Assembly: GCA_044239865.1 (NCBI GenBank)
Contig: JBIIAO010000004.1
Span: 213,917 to 277,916, forward strand
From: CAIZGX01 sp044239865
GTDB lineage: Bacteria; Bacteroidota; Bacteroidia; Flavobacteriales_D; Sanyastnellaceae
Length of the DNA: 64,000 nucleotides
Direction: 5' to 3'
Each line of letters opens with the position of its first letter. Within the stretch, counting starts at the first letter, position 1. Positions 54,366-62,179 of this stretch are shown here, in pieces. The notes under the pieces were generated by a model. The model was not told the DNA's origin, ran no database searches, and saw only the letters and a list, made by a program, of their open reading frames with translations. A program made the translations under genes and the position numbers.

Positions 54366-55688
54366 ATGATGTCTCGAATGTGCCGATTACTTTTAGCTGT
54401 TTTCTTTCCCTTCAATATGTTGGGTCAAGTCAATCAGGCCTTTCAATTTGATTATGACTTCAATTCTTGGTCTGTAGAAAATTTAGGTTCATTAAATTTT
54501 TGGGCTTTAGGAGAAAATGAATATTCAATATCGGGTTATTCCCCCCAAATTAGTCATTATGTATCCTCCGATATTACTGGGGGATATCAATCAAATTCTG
54601 GAGCTTCAGGGAAATTGTACAAGTCGTTTAATGTTTCAGGGTATGGCTTACTCAAGTTAAATTTTGATTGGAGATGTTTGGGTGAGGATGGTAAAGATTA
54701 CGGTGAAGTGGTATATTCTTTTGATGGGCAAACGTGGAATGTGTTAAAAACGAATTTGTACAGTACACAACCTAGTTCTATTTTTCATGAGGAATTGTCG
54801 GTTCCTAAATGCGTAAACACAAATACGGTGTTCATTGGATTTCAGTTTTTTTGTGATGAGTCTTTTCAATTTCAACCTGGCTTTGTTGTTGATAATGTTT
54901 CTTTAACTGGAAATACTTGTACCCTTCCAATCTTAAACAATTTAAATCTAACGACTTGTTACAGTAATACCAATCCGATAGATTTAGGGTTCAATACCTT
55001 ACCAAGTGGCTATACGGTGCGCTGGTATAATTCACCTTCCGATTGTAATTTGCCTTTTTATACAGGTAATTTACTTTCTGTTTTCCCTGTTGAAGATAAA
55101 ACGTATTACGTAACCCGATACAATGAACAAGGCCAATGTGAAAGTGCCAGGAGTACAATCATACTGAATGTAAATCCACTCCCCGCTCTGAACTCCTTAA
55201 TCGAGGGGACTTCATTTGGTGCGGACGGGTCAATACAATTAACAGTAAATTCAATAACGTCTAATTATTTTGTCAATTGGGAAGGTCCGGCCGGATACGT
55301 CTCGACAATGGAGGATATCTCAGGTTTGAACGCAGGTGTCTACAATGTAACTGTCACGGACATGAATAGCTGCAGTTCGTATAACAATTATACCGTTGAG
55401 GAAGGAGCTTCTATTGCTATTCCAGTTGTTATAACTCCGAACGGTGATGGTTTTAACGATGTCTTGCAAATAAAAGGAATTGAGCAGTGGGAAGATTTTG
55501 AAATGTATGTTTTTAACTCCGAAAATTCTTGTGTTTATTCGCAATTAGGTAAAAATAATGGTGGGCAATATTTCCCTTTTAATGGCAATGATGCCATGGG
55601 TTTATTACCCAAAGGAGATTATGTGATTCGATTGGAATCGAAGACCAAAGGCAAGAAAGCAACAGGGATATTAACGATTTTATACTAA
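54366..55688 (+). CDS. Surface protein with jelly-roll, Ig-like and type B T9SS domains (system gene 10)
   Basis: 440 residues with signal peptide (MCRLLLAVFFPFNMLGQ, after two possible Met). Residues about 30-185 look like a carbohydrate-binding or MAM-like jelly roll (NFDWRCLGEDGKDYGEVVYS, FVVDNVSLTG), then Ig-like domains (YTVRWYNSPSD, GLNAGVYNVTVTD). The end is a gliding-motility C-terminal domain, the type B T9SS signal (VVITPNGDGFNDVLQI, GLLPKGDYVIRL). Type B cargo are usually kept at the surface with the help of a PorP/SprF protein, and gene 11 next door is one. ATG 54366 lies 3 bases after the gene 9 stop. Confidence 0.8.
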   Translation: MMSRMCRLLLAVFFPFNMLGQVNQAFQFDYDFNSWSVENLGSLNFWALGENEYSISGYSPQISHYVSSDITGGYQSNSGASGKLYKSFNVSGYGLLKLNFDWRCLGEDGKDYGEVVYSFDGQTWNVLKTNLYSTQPSSIFHEELSVPKCVNTNTVFIGFQFFCDESFQFQPGFVVDNVSLTGNTCTLPILNNLNLTTCYSNTNPIDLGFNTLPSGYTVRWYNSPSDCNLPFYTGNLLSVFPVEDKTYYVTRYNEQGQCESARSTIILNVNPLPALNSLIEGTSFGADGSIQLTVNSITSNYFVNWEGPAGYVSTMEDISGLNAGVYNVTVTDMNSCSSYNNYTVEEGASIAIPVVITPNGDGFNDVLQIKGIEQWEDFEMYVFNSENSCVYSQLGKNNGGQYFPFNGNDAMGLLPKGDYVIRLESKTKGKKATGILTILY

Positions 55689-55693
55689 GCGAT

Positions 55694-57628
55694 ATGAATC
55701 CTCGTATTTTAACATTTCTTATCGCAGGGTTATTCGGCGTATTGAACTTTGTTCAAGCTCAGTCTAGTTTCAACAATCAGTATTCGCTTAACAATGATTT
55801 GCTACCAAATGATTTATTGTTCTTGAAGGGAAGAAACATAGGAGTTTCATACAAAAACACGGTCCTGGTAAACAGCCTAAATGGGAATTCTCCCCATTTG
55901 CTGAATGCATTCTTTACGAACAACATTGGAATTAGGCATCCAAGAAAAGCACAGCGGACCTATTTTTCATACGGTTTGGGTATGAGTGATTTCAAGTATG
56001 GGGGTGTTTTTTCAAACTTTAGTGGAAAGGCTATTTTTGGAATGCGCTATAACCTCGACGGAATTGGTGATTGGAGAGATAATAACGATCACCTTTCATT
56101 CGTGGGTGAGGTTTCAATGTCGCAAGTCCAATATACAGGAATAGATGCGAACAGTTTTGTGTGGGACAATGCTGACCCTCTGCTTTTCGGTTCATTGCCC
56201 TTAGAACAATATGTTCATTATAAAGTTGGGGTTGGTTTCAATAAGAGTATTTGGAGATACAAAAATTATGTGCCTGATTATTTGAGATTTGCTCTCGGAA
56301 TAAAGTCTTTTGTTCCTGAATTTTCGACGCATGATCTTGGTGAGCAAATTCAATTTTTTGGTAGAGTGAATTATAGCTTTTCTTCTTTTGATAGCGGCTT
56401 TGATAACGGTGGTAGACTTATGTATCAGCCTTTGTCGAATCCCACTATTCAAGTTCCTTTTTCTTTTATAAGTAGCAATACTTTTCGTATTTCACCGGGT
56501 TTTCAAATGCTATTGAATACCAAGCATGCAAATAGTTTTAACAGCTCTGCCATGCGCATAGGTGTGGGGTATTCATTTAATAAGTATATGGGACTGAATA
56601 CACATGGGGTATCATTTTCATTTGGTTTCGAATGGAATAAATTGGAAAGAAAGGATATTGTTAAATTACAACGTGTTAATGCAGATGTCAACTTGAGTCA
56701 AGGGCTGGGTAATTTGGCTTTTTACAATGGGCAAGAAGTTAATTTTGTTTACAATACGGATTTTAGGTGGGACGATTTGAAAGAGAAAAGTCAAAAACTT
56801 GAAAAAATTGTAGCTAACGCTAACAATTTAATCTACGCAGGTCAGTATAAAGACGCTGAGGCATTAATTGAATCGGCAAATGCGCAGCTCCAATTGATGA
56901 CAGAGTCCCCGTTTTATGCAAGTTTCAATGGTAAGGAGAAATATGTTGGGCTTGTAGATAAATTGACTGAGTTGTACAGCAGTCTTATTGTTGAAACTGT
57001 GGAAATAGCCGGTCGCGAATGGGCAACAAAGAATTATTCTAACGTTGAGAATATTTCGTATGCCAGTAATTGGAATGTATGGAAAGATTATTGCGAAAAG
57101 GGAGTTCCTGCTTATTGTTATTTTAACTGGAATGAAGCGAATAAAAATTTAGGATGTATTTACAACCAGTTCGTATTAGGCAATGCCGAGATTCTGGAGG
57201 GATGGAGAATAGCCAACACAGCCGATTGGAATTCGTTAATCGATTTCAGTACGAAAAGACAGGCGAGAATGGAGTATGCAATAGATTATTATTGCTTAAA
57301 ATGTGAATTGAGTAAAAGCAAGAGTTTCCCGTTAATACAGAATTTCCCTCCCATACAATGTGGGGTTTCTTCTGAAGGAGAGTTTAATTTAAAGATGTCT
57401 GGTTATTTGAATTTCGACGGAACTTTTAAAGGCGGGGAGTCAGTGGCTATTTGGTCTACAGTGGCGAATAGCCCATTGAGAAGCGCCTTTTTTATTAAAG
57501 ATCAGGTGTTAGTGAAAGAAGCTCTTGATGCCGGAGGGTTTGAGCATGAGATTACGATGATCAAAAGTTCAAGTTCAAAGCAATATTCCAGATACTATGG
57601 ATTTTATATAAGATTGGTTAAGGAGTAA
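55694..57628 (+). CDS. PorP/SprF barrel fused to a FISUMP domain (system gene 11)
   Basis: 644 residues with signal peptide (ILTFLIAGLFGVLNFVQAQ). Residues about 25-335 are a PorP/SprF-type outer-membrane barrel (SSFNNQYSLNNDLLPND, LRFALGIKSFVPEF, MRIGVGYSFNKY). A helical linker (about 350-430, LEKIVANANNLIYAGQYKDAEALI) leads to a C-terminal FISUMP/TIGR02145-type domain: EIAGREWATKNYSN, YCYFNWNEANKNLGCIYNQF, EGWRIANTADWNSLI. FISUMP domains are otherwise found in exported proteins of unknown role, so fusion to a PorP barrel is unusual. It is the last gene of the operon, 5 bases after the type B cargo gene. Confidence 0.78.
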   Translation: MNPRILTFLIAGLFGVLNFVQAQSSFNNQYSLNNDLLPNDLLFLKGRNIGVSYKNTVLVNSLNGNSPHLLNAFFTNNIGIRHPRKAQRTYFSYGLGMSDFKYGGVFSNFSGKAIFGMRYNLDGIGDWRDNNDHLSFVGEVSMSQVQYTGIDANSFVWDNADPLLFGSLPLEQYVHYKVGVGFNKSIWRYKNYVPDYLRFALGIKSFVPEFSTHDLGEQIQFFGRVNYSFSSFDSGFDNGGRLMYQPLSNPTIQVPFSFISSNTFRISPGFQMLLNTKHANSFNSSAMRIGVGYSFNKYMGLNTHGVSFSFGFEWNKLERKDIVKLQRVNADVNLSQGLGNLAFYNGQEVNFVYNTDFRWDDLKEKSQKLEKIVANANNLIYAGQYKDAEALIESANAQLQLMTESPFYASFNGKEKYVGLVDKLTELYSSLIVETVEIAGREWATKNYSNVENISYASNWNVWKDYCEKGVPAYCYFNWNEANKNLGCIYNQFVLGNAEILEGWRIANTADWNSLIDFSTKRQARMEYAIDYYCLKCELSKSKSFPLIQNFPPIQCGVSSEGEFNLKMSGYLNFDGTFKGGESVAIWSTVANSPLRSAFFIKDQVLVKEALDAGGFEHEITMIKSSSSKQYSRYYGFYIRLVKE

Positions 57629-57681
57629 GCTTTTTGGCCCAATTTTTATCATCTCTATTTTGAACAAAAAAATAGAATACG

Positions 57682-58113
57682 ATGAAAAATAGAATTGAGC
57701 TATCACTAACAGTATTTGCAATTTTCTTTTGCACTGGTTTATTCGCCCAAACACCCTACAAAACCGATAAAAAGTTGCAAATGACTGCCGCAACCTTGAA
57801 TTTGAGAATTACTCAGAATAAAGATGTTCCTGTGATTTTAAATGTGGGTACAGAAGGAAAAATAAAAGGTTCTTTGCAAGTAGGTGTGATGACAGAGAAA
57901 AAAGACTCTGATTTGCTTCTAAAATTAAAGGGTGTTTCTAAGAAGCAAGAAGTAGTTGTTTACTGCGGTTGCTGCACGTTAGACAATTGTGAGAACATTG
58001 AGAAGGCATTCAATATTTTGAAAAAGAATGGGTATACAAATGTCAAAGCATTGAATCTGGGTGAAGGCTATGGTCCAGGATGGCAGGGGAAAGGGTATCC
58101 TGTTGAGAAGTAG
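57682..58113 (+). CDS. Exported rhodanese-like protein
   Basis: 143 residues with signal peptide MKNRIELSLTVFAIFFCTGLFAQ, so periplasmic. The C-terminal half is a rhodanese-like domain: VVVYCGCCTLDNCENIEKAF, the active-site loop being Cys-Gly-Cys-Cys, then LKKNGYTNVKALNLGEGYGPGWQGKGYP. The N-terminal half is shortened compared with a full rhodanese. Four Cys in the loop region suggest a redox or sulfur-transfer role. It lies 53 bases after the trans-envelope operon on the same strand; whether it belongs to it is open, but the gap is several times larger than any inside the operon. Confidence 0.75.
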   Translation: MKNRIELSLTVFAIFFCTGLFAQTPYKTDKKLQMTAATLNLRITQNKDVPVILNVGTEGKIKGSLQVGVMTEKKDSDLLLKLKGVSKKQEVVVYCGCCTLDNCENIEKAFNILKKNGYTNVKALNLGEGYGPGWQGKGYPVEK

Positions 58114-58210
58114 TGATGCTGGACTGGCTAGTAGTGCTAATAATTACACTCGAAGTTGCGATAGGTGTTGATGGCATTCCCTACCATATGAGACAAACAT
58201 GTTAATTAGA

Positions 58211-58618
58211 ATGAGCCAACATTACAAGAGCATAGTGTTAGTTGTGAGCTTTACATTACTAAGCGCTACTGTATCATTTTCTCAAATTATCATACCTGAA
58301 GCTTATTTAGGGGATTGGAGCACAAACTGCCTACACCAGAGCAAAGCAAATATGGCGGAAGCTCAAAAACCTCCTGCTTTTGTTATGAGCAGCTGTTCAA
58401 AAGGTACAGGTGTGTACTATGCTAGAACCTACGGTAAGATCTATCATGTAGAAGATATTCAAGGTGGAATAGTTGTTTTTTATCATGATGAGATGGAAGG
58501 TAATCAAGTGTTAATTTTAGAGTTACGTGAAAGCATATTACATATTAACCGTGATTGGAGTCATGGTTTCAAGAGGTGCTCCCTTCCTATGGTTAATGAT
58601 TGCAGGTATTTAGATTAA
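58211..58618 (+). CDS. Secreted hypothetical protein
   Basis: 135 residues from ATG 58211 (ATG 58199 adds four). Signal peptide SIVLVVSFTLLSATVSFSQ. The mature protein of about 110 residues has five Cys (TNCLHQ, SSCSKG, KRCSLP, NDCRYLD) and beta strands (GGIVVFYHDE, VLILELRESILHI). It does not match a family I recognise. A terminator-like hairpin follows at 58698. The gene is an orphan between the rhodanese and the repeat-flanked ATPase cassette. Confidence 0.55.
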   Translation: MSQHYKSIVLVVSFTLLSATVSFSQIIIPEAYLGDWSTNCLHQSKANMAEAQKPPAFVMSSCSKGTGVYYARTYGKIYHVEDIQGGIVVFYHDEMEGNQVLILELRESILHINRDWSHGFKRCSLPMVNDCRYLD

Positions 58619-58649
58619 ATAAAAAAGACCAACAGCTTTTTGGTTGCTA

Positions 58650-58680
58650 GTAATCCCAAAGGGATTACATTTCCCTTTGG
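58650..58680. other. Two mutually exclusive hairpins
   Basis: GTAATCCC-AAA-GGGATTAC (58650-58668) is a perfect 8-bp hairpin. Its right part can instead pair as CCAAAGGG (58656-58663) with CCCTTTGG (58673-58680). Only one can form at a time. It lies 32 bases after the stop of the small secreted protein. Function is unknown; it may simply be part of a compound 3' end. Confidence 0.45.
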
Positions 58681-58697
58681 CTCCGAATTCCGATACG

Positions 58698-58728
58698 AAA
58701 AAGTTCAGGAATTTCATTCCTGCTTTTT
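58698..58728. terminator. Terminator-like hairpin
   Basis: AAAAAG and CTTTTT flank a 7-bp stem CAGGAAT-TTC-ATTCCTG, with two unpaired T. With T runs on both sides it can terminate in either direction, most likely for the secreted-protein gene ending at 58618. Confidence 0.6.
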
Positions 58729-58756
58729 GTTTGTCTTCATTCGCCTTCAAGTAAAC

Positions 58757-58833
58757 TTGGTCGAATTCCCACAAACAAAAAGTCCCCAACTTCGTTGAGG
58801 ACTTTTTTGTCTCATCGTGATCCCGAAGGGATT
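58757..58833. repeat. Left 77-bp direct repeat flanking the AAA_14 ATPase cassette
   Basis: Matches 60097-60173 with five mismatches over 77 bases. It contains a terminator hairpin (58777-58809) and ends with GATCCCGAAGGGATT, the last bases of the tRNA-Arg gene read backwards. Here only this tRNA 3' remnant is present and the rest of the tRNA is missing. The repeats are 1340 bases apart start to start. Confidence 0.8.
58777..58809. terminator. Bidirectional terminator (left copy)
   Basis: AAAAAGTCC-C-CAAC-TTC-GTTG-A-GGACTTTTT folds into a long stem with one C/A mismatch and T runs on both strands. The right copy (60117-60149) serves the minus-strand tRNA genes and faces the ATPase gene. Confidence 0.75.
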
Positions 58834-58876
58834 TGATAAATTAGTAAATTGCACATATGAAAGTGCAGAAACGAAC

Positions 58877-58884
58877 TATATTTG
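58877..58884 (+). promoter_or_regulatory. Candidate -7 element for the AAA_14 ATPase gene
   Basis: TATATTTG exactly fits the Bacteroidota consensus TAnnTTTG and lies 18 bases before ATG 58903. A TTG (58849-58851) is 25 bases upstream, slightly far for a -33 element. It lies between the left direct repeat and the gene, so the cassette carries its own promoter. Confidence 0.55.
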
Positions 58885-58902
58885 CACAATAGGATATGCA
58901 AT

Positions 58903-60096
58903 ATGGAAATATTACTGGAACAATCAGAACGACTTGTCGCAGCTACATCAGTTGAATACAAGCGTTATTTGTACAACACAATCAAGTGGAACAGTCGACT
59001 AATAGGAATTAAGGGTGCTCGAGGTACAGGGAAAACAACACTGTTGCTGCAGTGGATAAAGGAGCTTGATTTACCTGCTGACAAGGCGGCTTATTTTTCG
59101 TTGGACGACCTTTATTTTACTGTTAACTCACTAAAGGATACTGTTACTCAATTTTACAAAAACGGAGGAGAAGTTCTTGTCTTAGATGAGGTGCACAAGT
59201 ATAAAAATTGGTCGTTGGAAATCAAGAATATTTACGATTTTTTTCCAAGTTTGAAAATCGTATTTACAGGATCTTCTATCATAGATATTTCAAAGCAGGA
59301 AGGGGATTTAAGCAGAAGGGCATTGATGTATGAATTGCCCGGATTATCGTATCGCGAGTATTTGCTCATGCAAGGAATTGTTGAGCTGCCAGCAATGAGT
59401 TTAGAAGATATTTTGTTTAAGAATGAAAAAATAAAGAAAGGACTTCCGAAGGGTTTTCGCCCACTTGAACATTTTGGTAATTATTTGAAGTATGGTTATT
59501 ATCCGTTTGGGTTGGAAGATGAAACCACCGTTCATCAGCGCATTAATCAGCTTATAAGAACCATTGTTGAAGTGGATATGGCTGAACTCAAAGATTTCGA
59601 TATTCGAAATGCGAAGAAGTTACTGCAATTGGTTTATGTGATAGCACAGCAAGTTCCATTCAAGCCAAACATTTCGAACCTTGCAACGAAGACAGGGATA
59701 CATAGAAATTCATTGAACAATTATTTACATTATCTCGAGCAGGCCAAGATTATTTCATTGTTGTTTCCGGAAGGGCAGAGTGTTGCGGTATTGCAAAAGC
59801 CTGAAAAAATATTTCTGAATAACACGACTTTGTTAAATGCCCTTTCGGCTGAAGAGTCATCTGTTGGCACTGTTCGAGAGACATTTTTCCTCTCGCAGCT
59901 TGTTTCATTCCATAAAGTGAATATGCCCAAGAAAGGTGATTTTTTGGTGAATGGAAAATACACGTTTGAAGTTGGTGGGAAAGGAAAAGGGCAGAAGCAA
60001 ATTGCTGAATTAGAAAATGCCTGGGTGGTTAAAGACGACATTGAATTCCCCGTGAATAAGGCAATACCGCTTTGGATGTTTGGGCTTTTGTATTGA
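58903..60096 (+). CDS. AAA_14/DUF4143 ATPase
   Basis: 397 residues from ATG 58903. Walker A GIKGARGTGKTTLL (about 35-48), Walker B VLVLDEVHKY, a sensor-like VFTGSSI and the LPGLSYREYL motif identify the AAA_14 ATPase domain. A C-terminal DUF4143 part follows (FGNYLKYGYYPFG, LATKTGIHRNSLNNYLHYLEQAKII, then a degenerate nuclease-like core FEVGGKGKGQKQI). Such genes are widespread as solitary, horizontally moving genes of unknown function. ATG 58903 is chosen over a TTG at 58884 region because it follows the -7 element at normal distance. The gene alone fills a 77-bp direct-repeat cassette next to tRNA-Arg. Confidence 0.9.
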   Translation: MEILLEQSERLVAATSVEYKRYLYNTIKWNSRLIGIKGARGTGKTTLLLQWIKELDLPADKAAYFSLDDLYFTVNSLKDTVTQFYKNGGEVLVLDEVHKYKNWSLEIKNIYDFFPSLKIVFTGSSIIDISKQEGDLSRRALMYELPGLSYREYLLMQGIVELPAMSLEDILFKNEKIKKGLPKGFRPLEHFGNYLKYGYYPFGLEDETTVHQRINQLIRTIVEVDMAELKDFDIRNAKKLLQLVYVIAQQVPFKPNISNLATKTGIHRNSLNNYLHYLEQAKIISLLFPEGQSVAVLQKPEKIFLNNTTLLNALSAEESSVGTVRETFFLSQLVSFHKVNMPKKGDFLVNGKYTFEVGGKGKGQKQIAELENAWVVKDDIEFPVNKAIPLWMFGLLY

Positions 60097-60173
60097 TTGG
60101 CCGAATTCCACCAAACAAAAAGTCCCCAACTGCGTTGAGGACTTTTTTGTCTCTTCGTGATCCCGAAGGGATT
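60097..60173. repeat. Right 77-bp direct repeat, overlapping tRNA-Arg 3' end
   Basis: Second copy of the repeat at 58757-58833, five mismatches. Its last 16 bases are the 3' end of the intact tRNA-Arg gene and the rest is the tRNA terminator (60117-60149). It begins immediately after the ATPase stop codon. Confidence 0.8.
60117..60149. terminator. Bidirectional terminator between ATPase gene and tRNA-Arg
   Basis: AAAAAGTCC-C-CAAC-TGC-GTTG-A-GGACTTTTT, same structure as the left copy. It ends the leftward tRNA transcript 8 bases beyond the tRNA 3' end and can also stop the rightward ATPase transcript. Confidence 0.8.
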
Positions 60174-60231
60174 CGAACCCCTGGCCGTCTGCTTAGAAGG
60201 CAGATGCTCTATCCAACTGAGCTACGAGATC
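60158..60231 (-). tRNA. tRNA-Arg (anticodon TCT)
   Basis: 74 bases on the minus strand. The acceptor stem GATCTCG pairs with CGGGATC (one G-T pair). The D arm (GCTCAGTTGGATAGAGC), the anticodon arm TCTGC-CTTCTAA-GCAGA with TCT in the loop and the T arm GGGGTTCGAATCCC are all complete. The discriminator base is A and CCA is not encoded. Its 3' end coincides with the right copy of the 77-bp direct repeat. Confidence 0.95.
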
Positions 60232-60276
60232 ATTCATCTATAAAAAAAGAAAGACAACCGAGTTGTCTTTTCTTTG

Positions 60277-60350
60277 TCGGGGTGGCAGGATTCGAACCTA
60301 CGACCTCCTGCTCCCAAAGCAGGCGCGATACCGGGCTACGCTACACCCCG
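60277..60350 (-). tRNA. tRNA-Pro (anticodon TGG)
   Basis: 74 bases on the minus strand. The acceptor stem CGGGGTG/CACCCCG, an anticodon arm CCTGC-TTTGGGA-GCAGG with TGG, and the T arm with GGTTCGAATCC are complete. It lies 45 bases upstream of tRNA-Arg and the two are probably one transcript; between them AAAGACAACC-GAG-TTGTCTTT forms a hairpin that may aid processing or termination. Confidence 0.95.
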
Positions 60351-60432
60351 AAATGCTCTTTAGCACCCTAAGGGGGTGCAAATATACAGCTCTTTTTGAA
60401 TTAACAAGACTTCTTACAAAATCTTTTTTATC

Positions 60433-61260
60433 CTACTGCGCGAAGATGCTACGTGAATCAACGTTCGCGCTAATCGGATTAATAACCATAGTCGGTATTC
60501 CAGCTTCGTTGGTAATAATTTTCTGCTCGGCATCAGCGCCAAAAGCATGAATCAATCGCTCACCAGCGAAATTCAAAATACAAATCAAATCAATCTCTGC
60601 ATATAGAGAATACTTTATAATCTCCTTCACAAATCCAGAACTCCCTTCCTCAGTTACTTTCGTCTTACATGCGATGCCACGCTCGTTGAAATACCCTTCA
60701 GCATAACTCATGTTGCGCTTCATTTGATTATTTAAAAACTCATCAGATTCCTTTGGGCATATAATATGAACCTCTGCATTGAACTTTGCAGCCAGTTCAC
60801 TTGCAAACTTTATTTTTTGCTTCGTTTCCTTGTGTAAGTCCAACGGAACTAAAATCTTTTTAATATTGGCTGTGCGCGTTGTGTTTTCTTGCACAACAAT
60901 GAATTGTGCGTCAGAGTCTGTAATAACTCGAAGTGCATTGCTGCCTGTAATAAACTGCATACCGCGCATCCCGTGTGTTCCCATAACTACCAGCTCTCCC
61001 GTAAGCTCTTCTGTTACTTTCGGAATGACATCGAAAATATTTCCAAACTGAATGACAGGGGTAGCACTAACACCTGTGTTTTCTTTGAACTTAGCAATTT
61101 GCTTGTTCAACTGTTCCAAAGCTCCAGATTCCCCTGACTTATCTTTAGCAATATGAAGAATTTCAACAGGAGTTTTGAGCGTTTTTGATATTTCACACGC
61201 GTAATTTCCAGCAACATCGGATGTGCTAGAGAAATCTGAAAGGACAATAATTTTCGACAT
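60433..61260 (-). CDS. Universal stress protein, tandem UspA domains
   Basis: 275 residues, cytoplasmic, with two UspA folds. The first (about 1-135) opens KIIVLSDFSSTSDVA and has GTHGMRGMQFITGSNALRVI, a close match to the ATP-binding GxxGx(9)GS loop. The second (about 142-262) opens KKILVPLDLHKETKQ and has lost that loop. Such proteins bind ATP or AMP and are induced by stasis, low oxygen or other stress; no specific role can be given. It starts 13 bases after the stop of another tandem Usp gene, and the pair is probably one operon from a recent-looking duplication followed by divergence. Confidence 0.88.
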   Translation of the reverse strand: MSKIIVLSDFSSTSDVAGNYACEISKTLKTPVEILHIAKDKSGESGALEQLNKQIAKFKENTGVSATPVIQFGNIFDVIPKVTEELTGELVVMGTHGMRGMQFITGSNALRVITDSDAQFIVVQENTTRTANIKKILVPLDLHKETKQKIKFASELAAKFNAEVHIICPKESDEFLNNQMKRNMSYAEGYFNERGIACKTKVTEEGSSGFVKEIIKYSLYAEIDLICILNFAGERLIHAFGADAEQKIITNEAGIPTMVINPISANVDSRSIFAQ

Positions 61261-61273
61261 AACAATTAATTTT

Positions 61274-62098
61274 TTAGTGCCACATGGGTATGAAATAAAC
61301 AGAATCGTCTTGCTGATCAGGTGTAATCAATAACACCGGAATTTGAGCTTCGTTGTAAATTAAATCTTCCTCCTCTGTGCGAGGGAACAACGTGTACAAA
61401 TACTCGAAAGAGAAATTAACCGCACAAATTAAATCGGCATCTACTGTTGCTGCGTAAGCCACAACCGATTTTGCAAATGGCTTTTGATCTTTTTCTATGT
61501 GCATGCTCAAAGGTATTTCAGCTGCGCTGAAAATCTCCTCTACTTTCGCAATCAACTCCTCGTCGTTTCCACTTGCTACTTGTTGCGCAATGAAATATAC
61601 TTCTCCCGAAAACAATTTCGCCATCTCAGCAAAGAAGCTCGCTTCTTCCAACAATTGCTGACGAAAGGTAACTGGAATTACCATTTTCTTATATCCTTCA
61701 GGACGAATAGGTCTTTGTTGAACTACAATAAATGGGGTAGTTGATTCGGAAACTACTTTCAAAGCAAGACTTCCAGTAATACGCTGCATTCCGCGCATTC
61801 CGTGCGTTGGCATTACCACAAGTCCACAGTTTTGAAGCTTTGCTATTTCATCAACAGTAGAAGAAAGATCACCCGCTTCAACAATGGTCTTTACAGAGCC
61901 TTCGAACGTCCCGCGAATGCGGTCGGCCCACTTGTTCAATTCATTCTGAGCGTGCGGAATGTCGCTCTCGTGCTTCACCAAATGAAGCAGGACAATTTCA
62001 GAGCTAGCGAGGCGCGCAATAAATTCTGCATGAAGAATGGCGTTATAGCTATCTTCCCTTAAATCAAAGGGAATAAGAATGCGATTAATGTTTTTCAT
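61274..62098 (-). CDS. Universal stress protein, tandem UspA domains (paralogue)
   Basis: 274 residues with the same two-domain plan as its downstream neighbour: NRILIPFDLREDSYNAILHA, the loop PTHGMRGMQRITGSLALKV, then YKKMVIPVTFRQQ and a shorter second domain. Shared phrases such as HGMRGMQ and the C-terminal YNEAQIPVLLITP show clear paralogy. It is the first gene of the pair. An exact -7 motif TACTTTTG (62117-62110) lies only 11 bases before its ATG, implying a very short leader if used. Confidence 0.88.
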   Translation of the reverse strand: MKNINRILIPFDLREDSYNAILHAEFIARLASSEIVLLHLVKHESDIPHAQNELNKWADRIRGTFEGSVKTIVEAGDLSSTVDEIAKLQNCGLVVMPTHGMRGMQRITGSLALKVVSESTTPFIVVQQRPIRPEGYKKMVIPVTFRQQLLEEASFFAEMAKLFSGEVYFIAQQVASGNDEELIAKVEEIFSAAEIPLSMHIEKDQKPFAKSVVAYAATVDADLICAVNFSFEYLYTLFPRTEEEDLIYNEAQIPVLLITPDQQDDSVYFIPMWH

Positions 62099-62179
62099 TT
62101 TAAGTGGTTCAAAAGTAATAAAGAATAAGCATCTTCGTTAGTGAATTGTTTCACGAAATTAGCATTAACAATTAGCGAC

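Noticed and set aside
57682..58618. Rhodanese and following secreted protein as genes 12 and 13 of the trans-envelope operon
   Set aside because: The gaps (53 and 97 bp) are much larger than any inside the operon and their families give no link; left as open neighbours.
60072..60550. Open frames across the tRNA-Arg and tRNA-Pro genes (phrases such as GIRTPGRLL and GFEPTTSCS)
   Set aside because: These are the well-known false proteins produced by translating tRNA genes backwards; complete tRNA structures explain the sequence.
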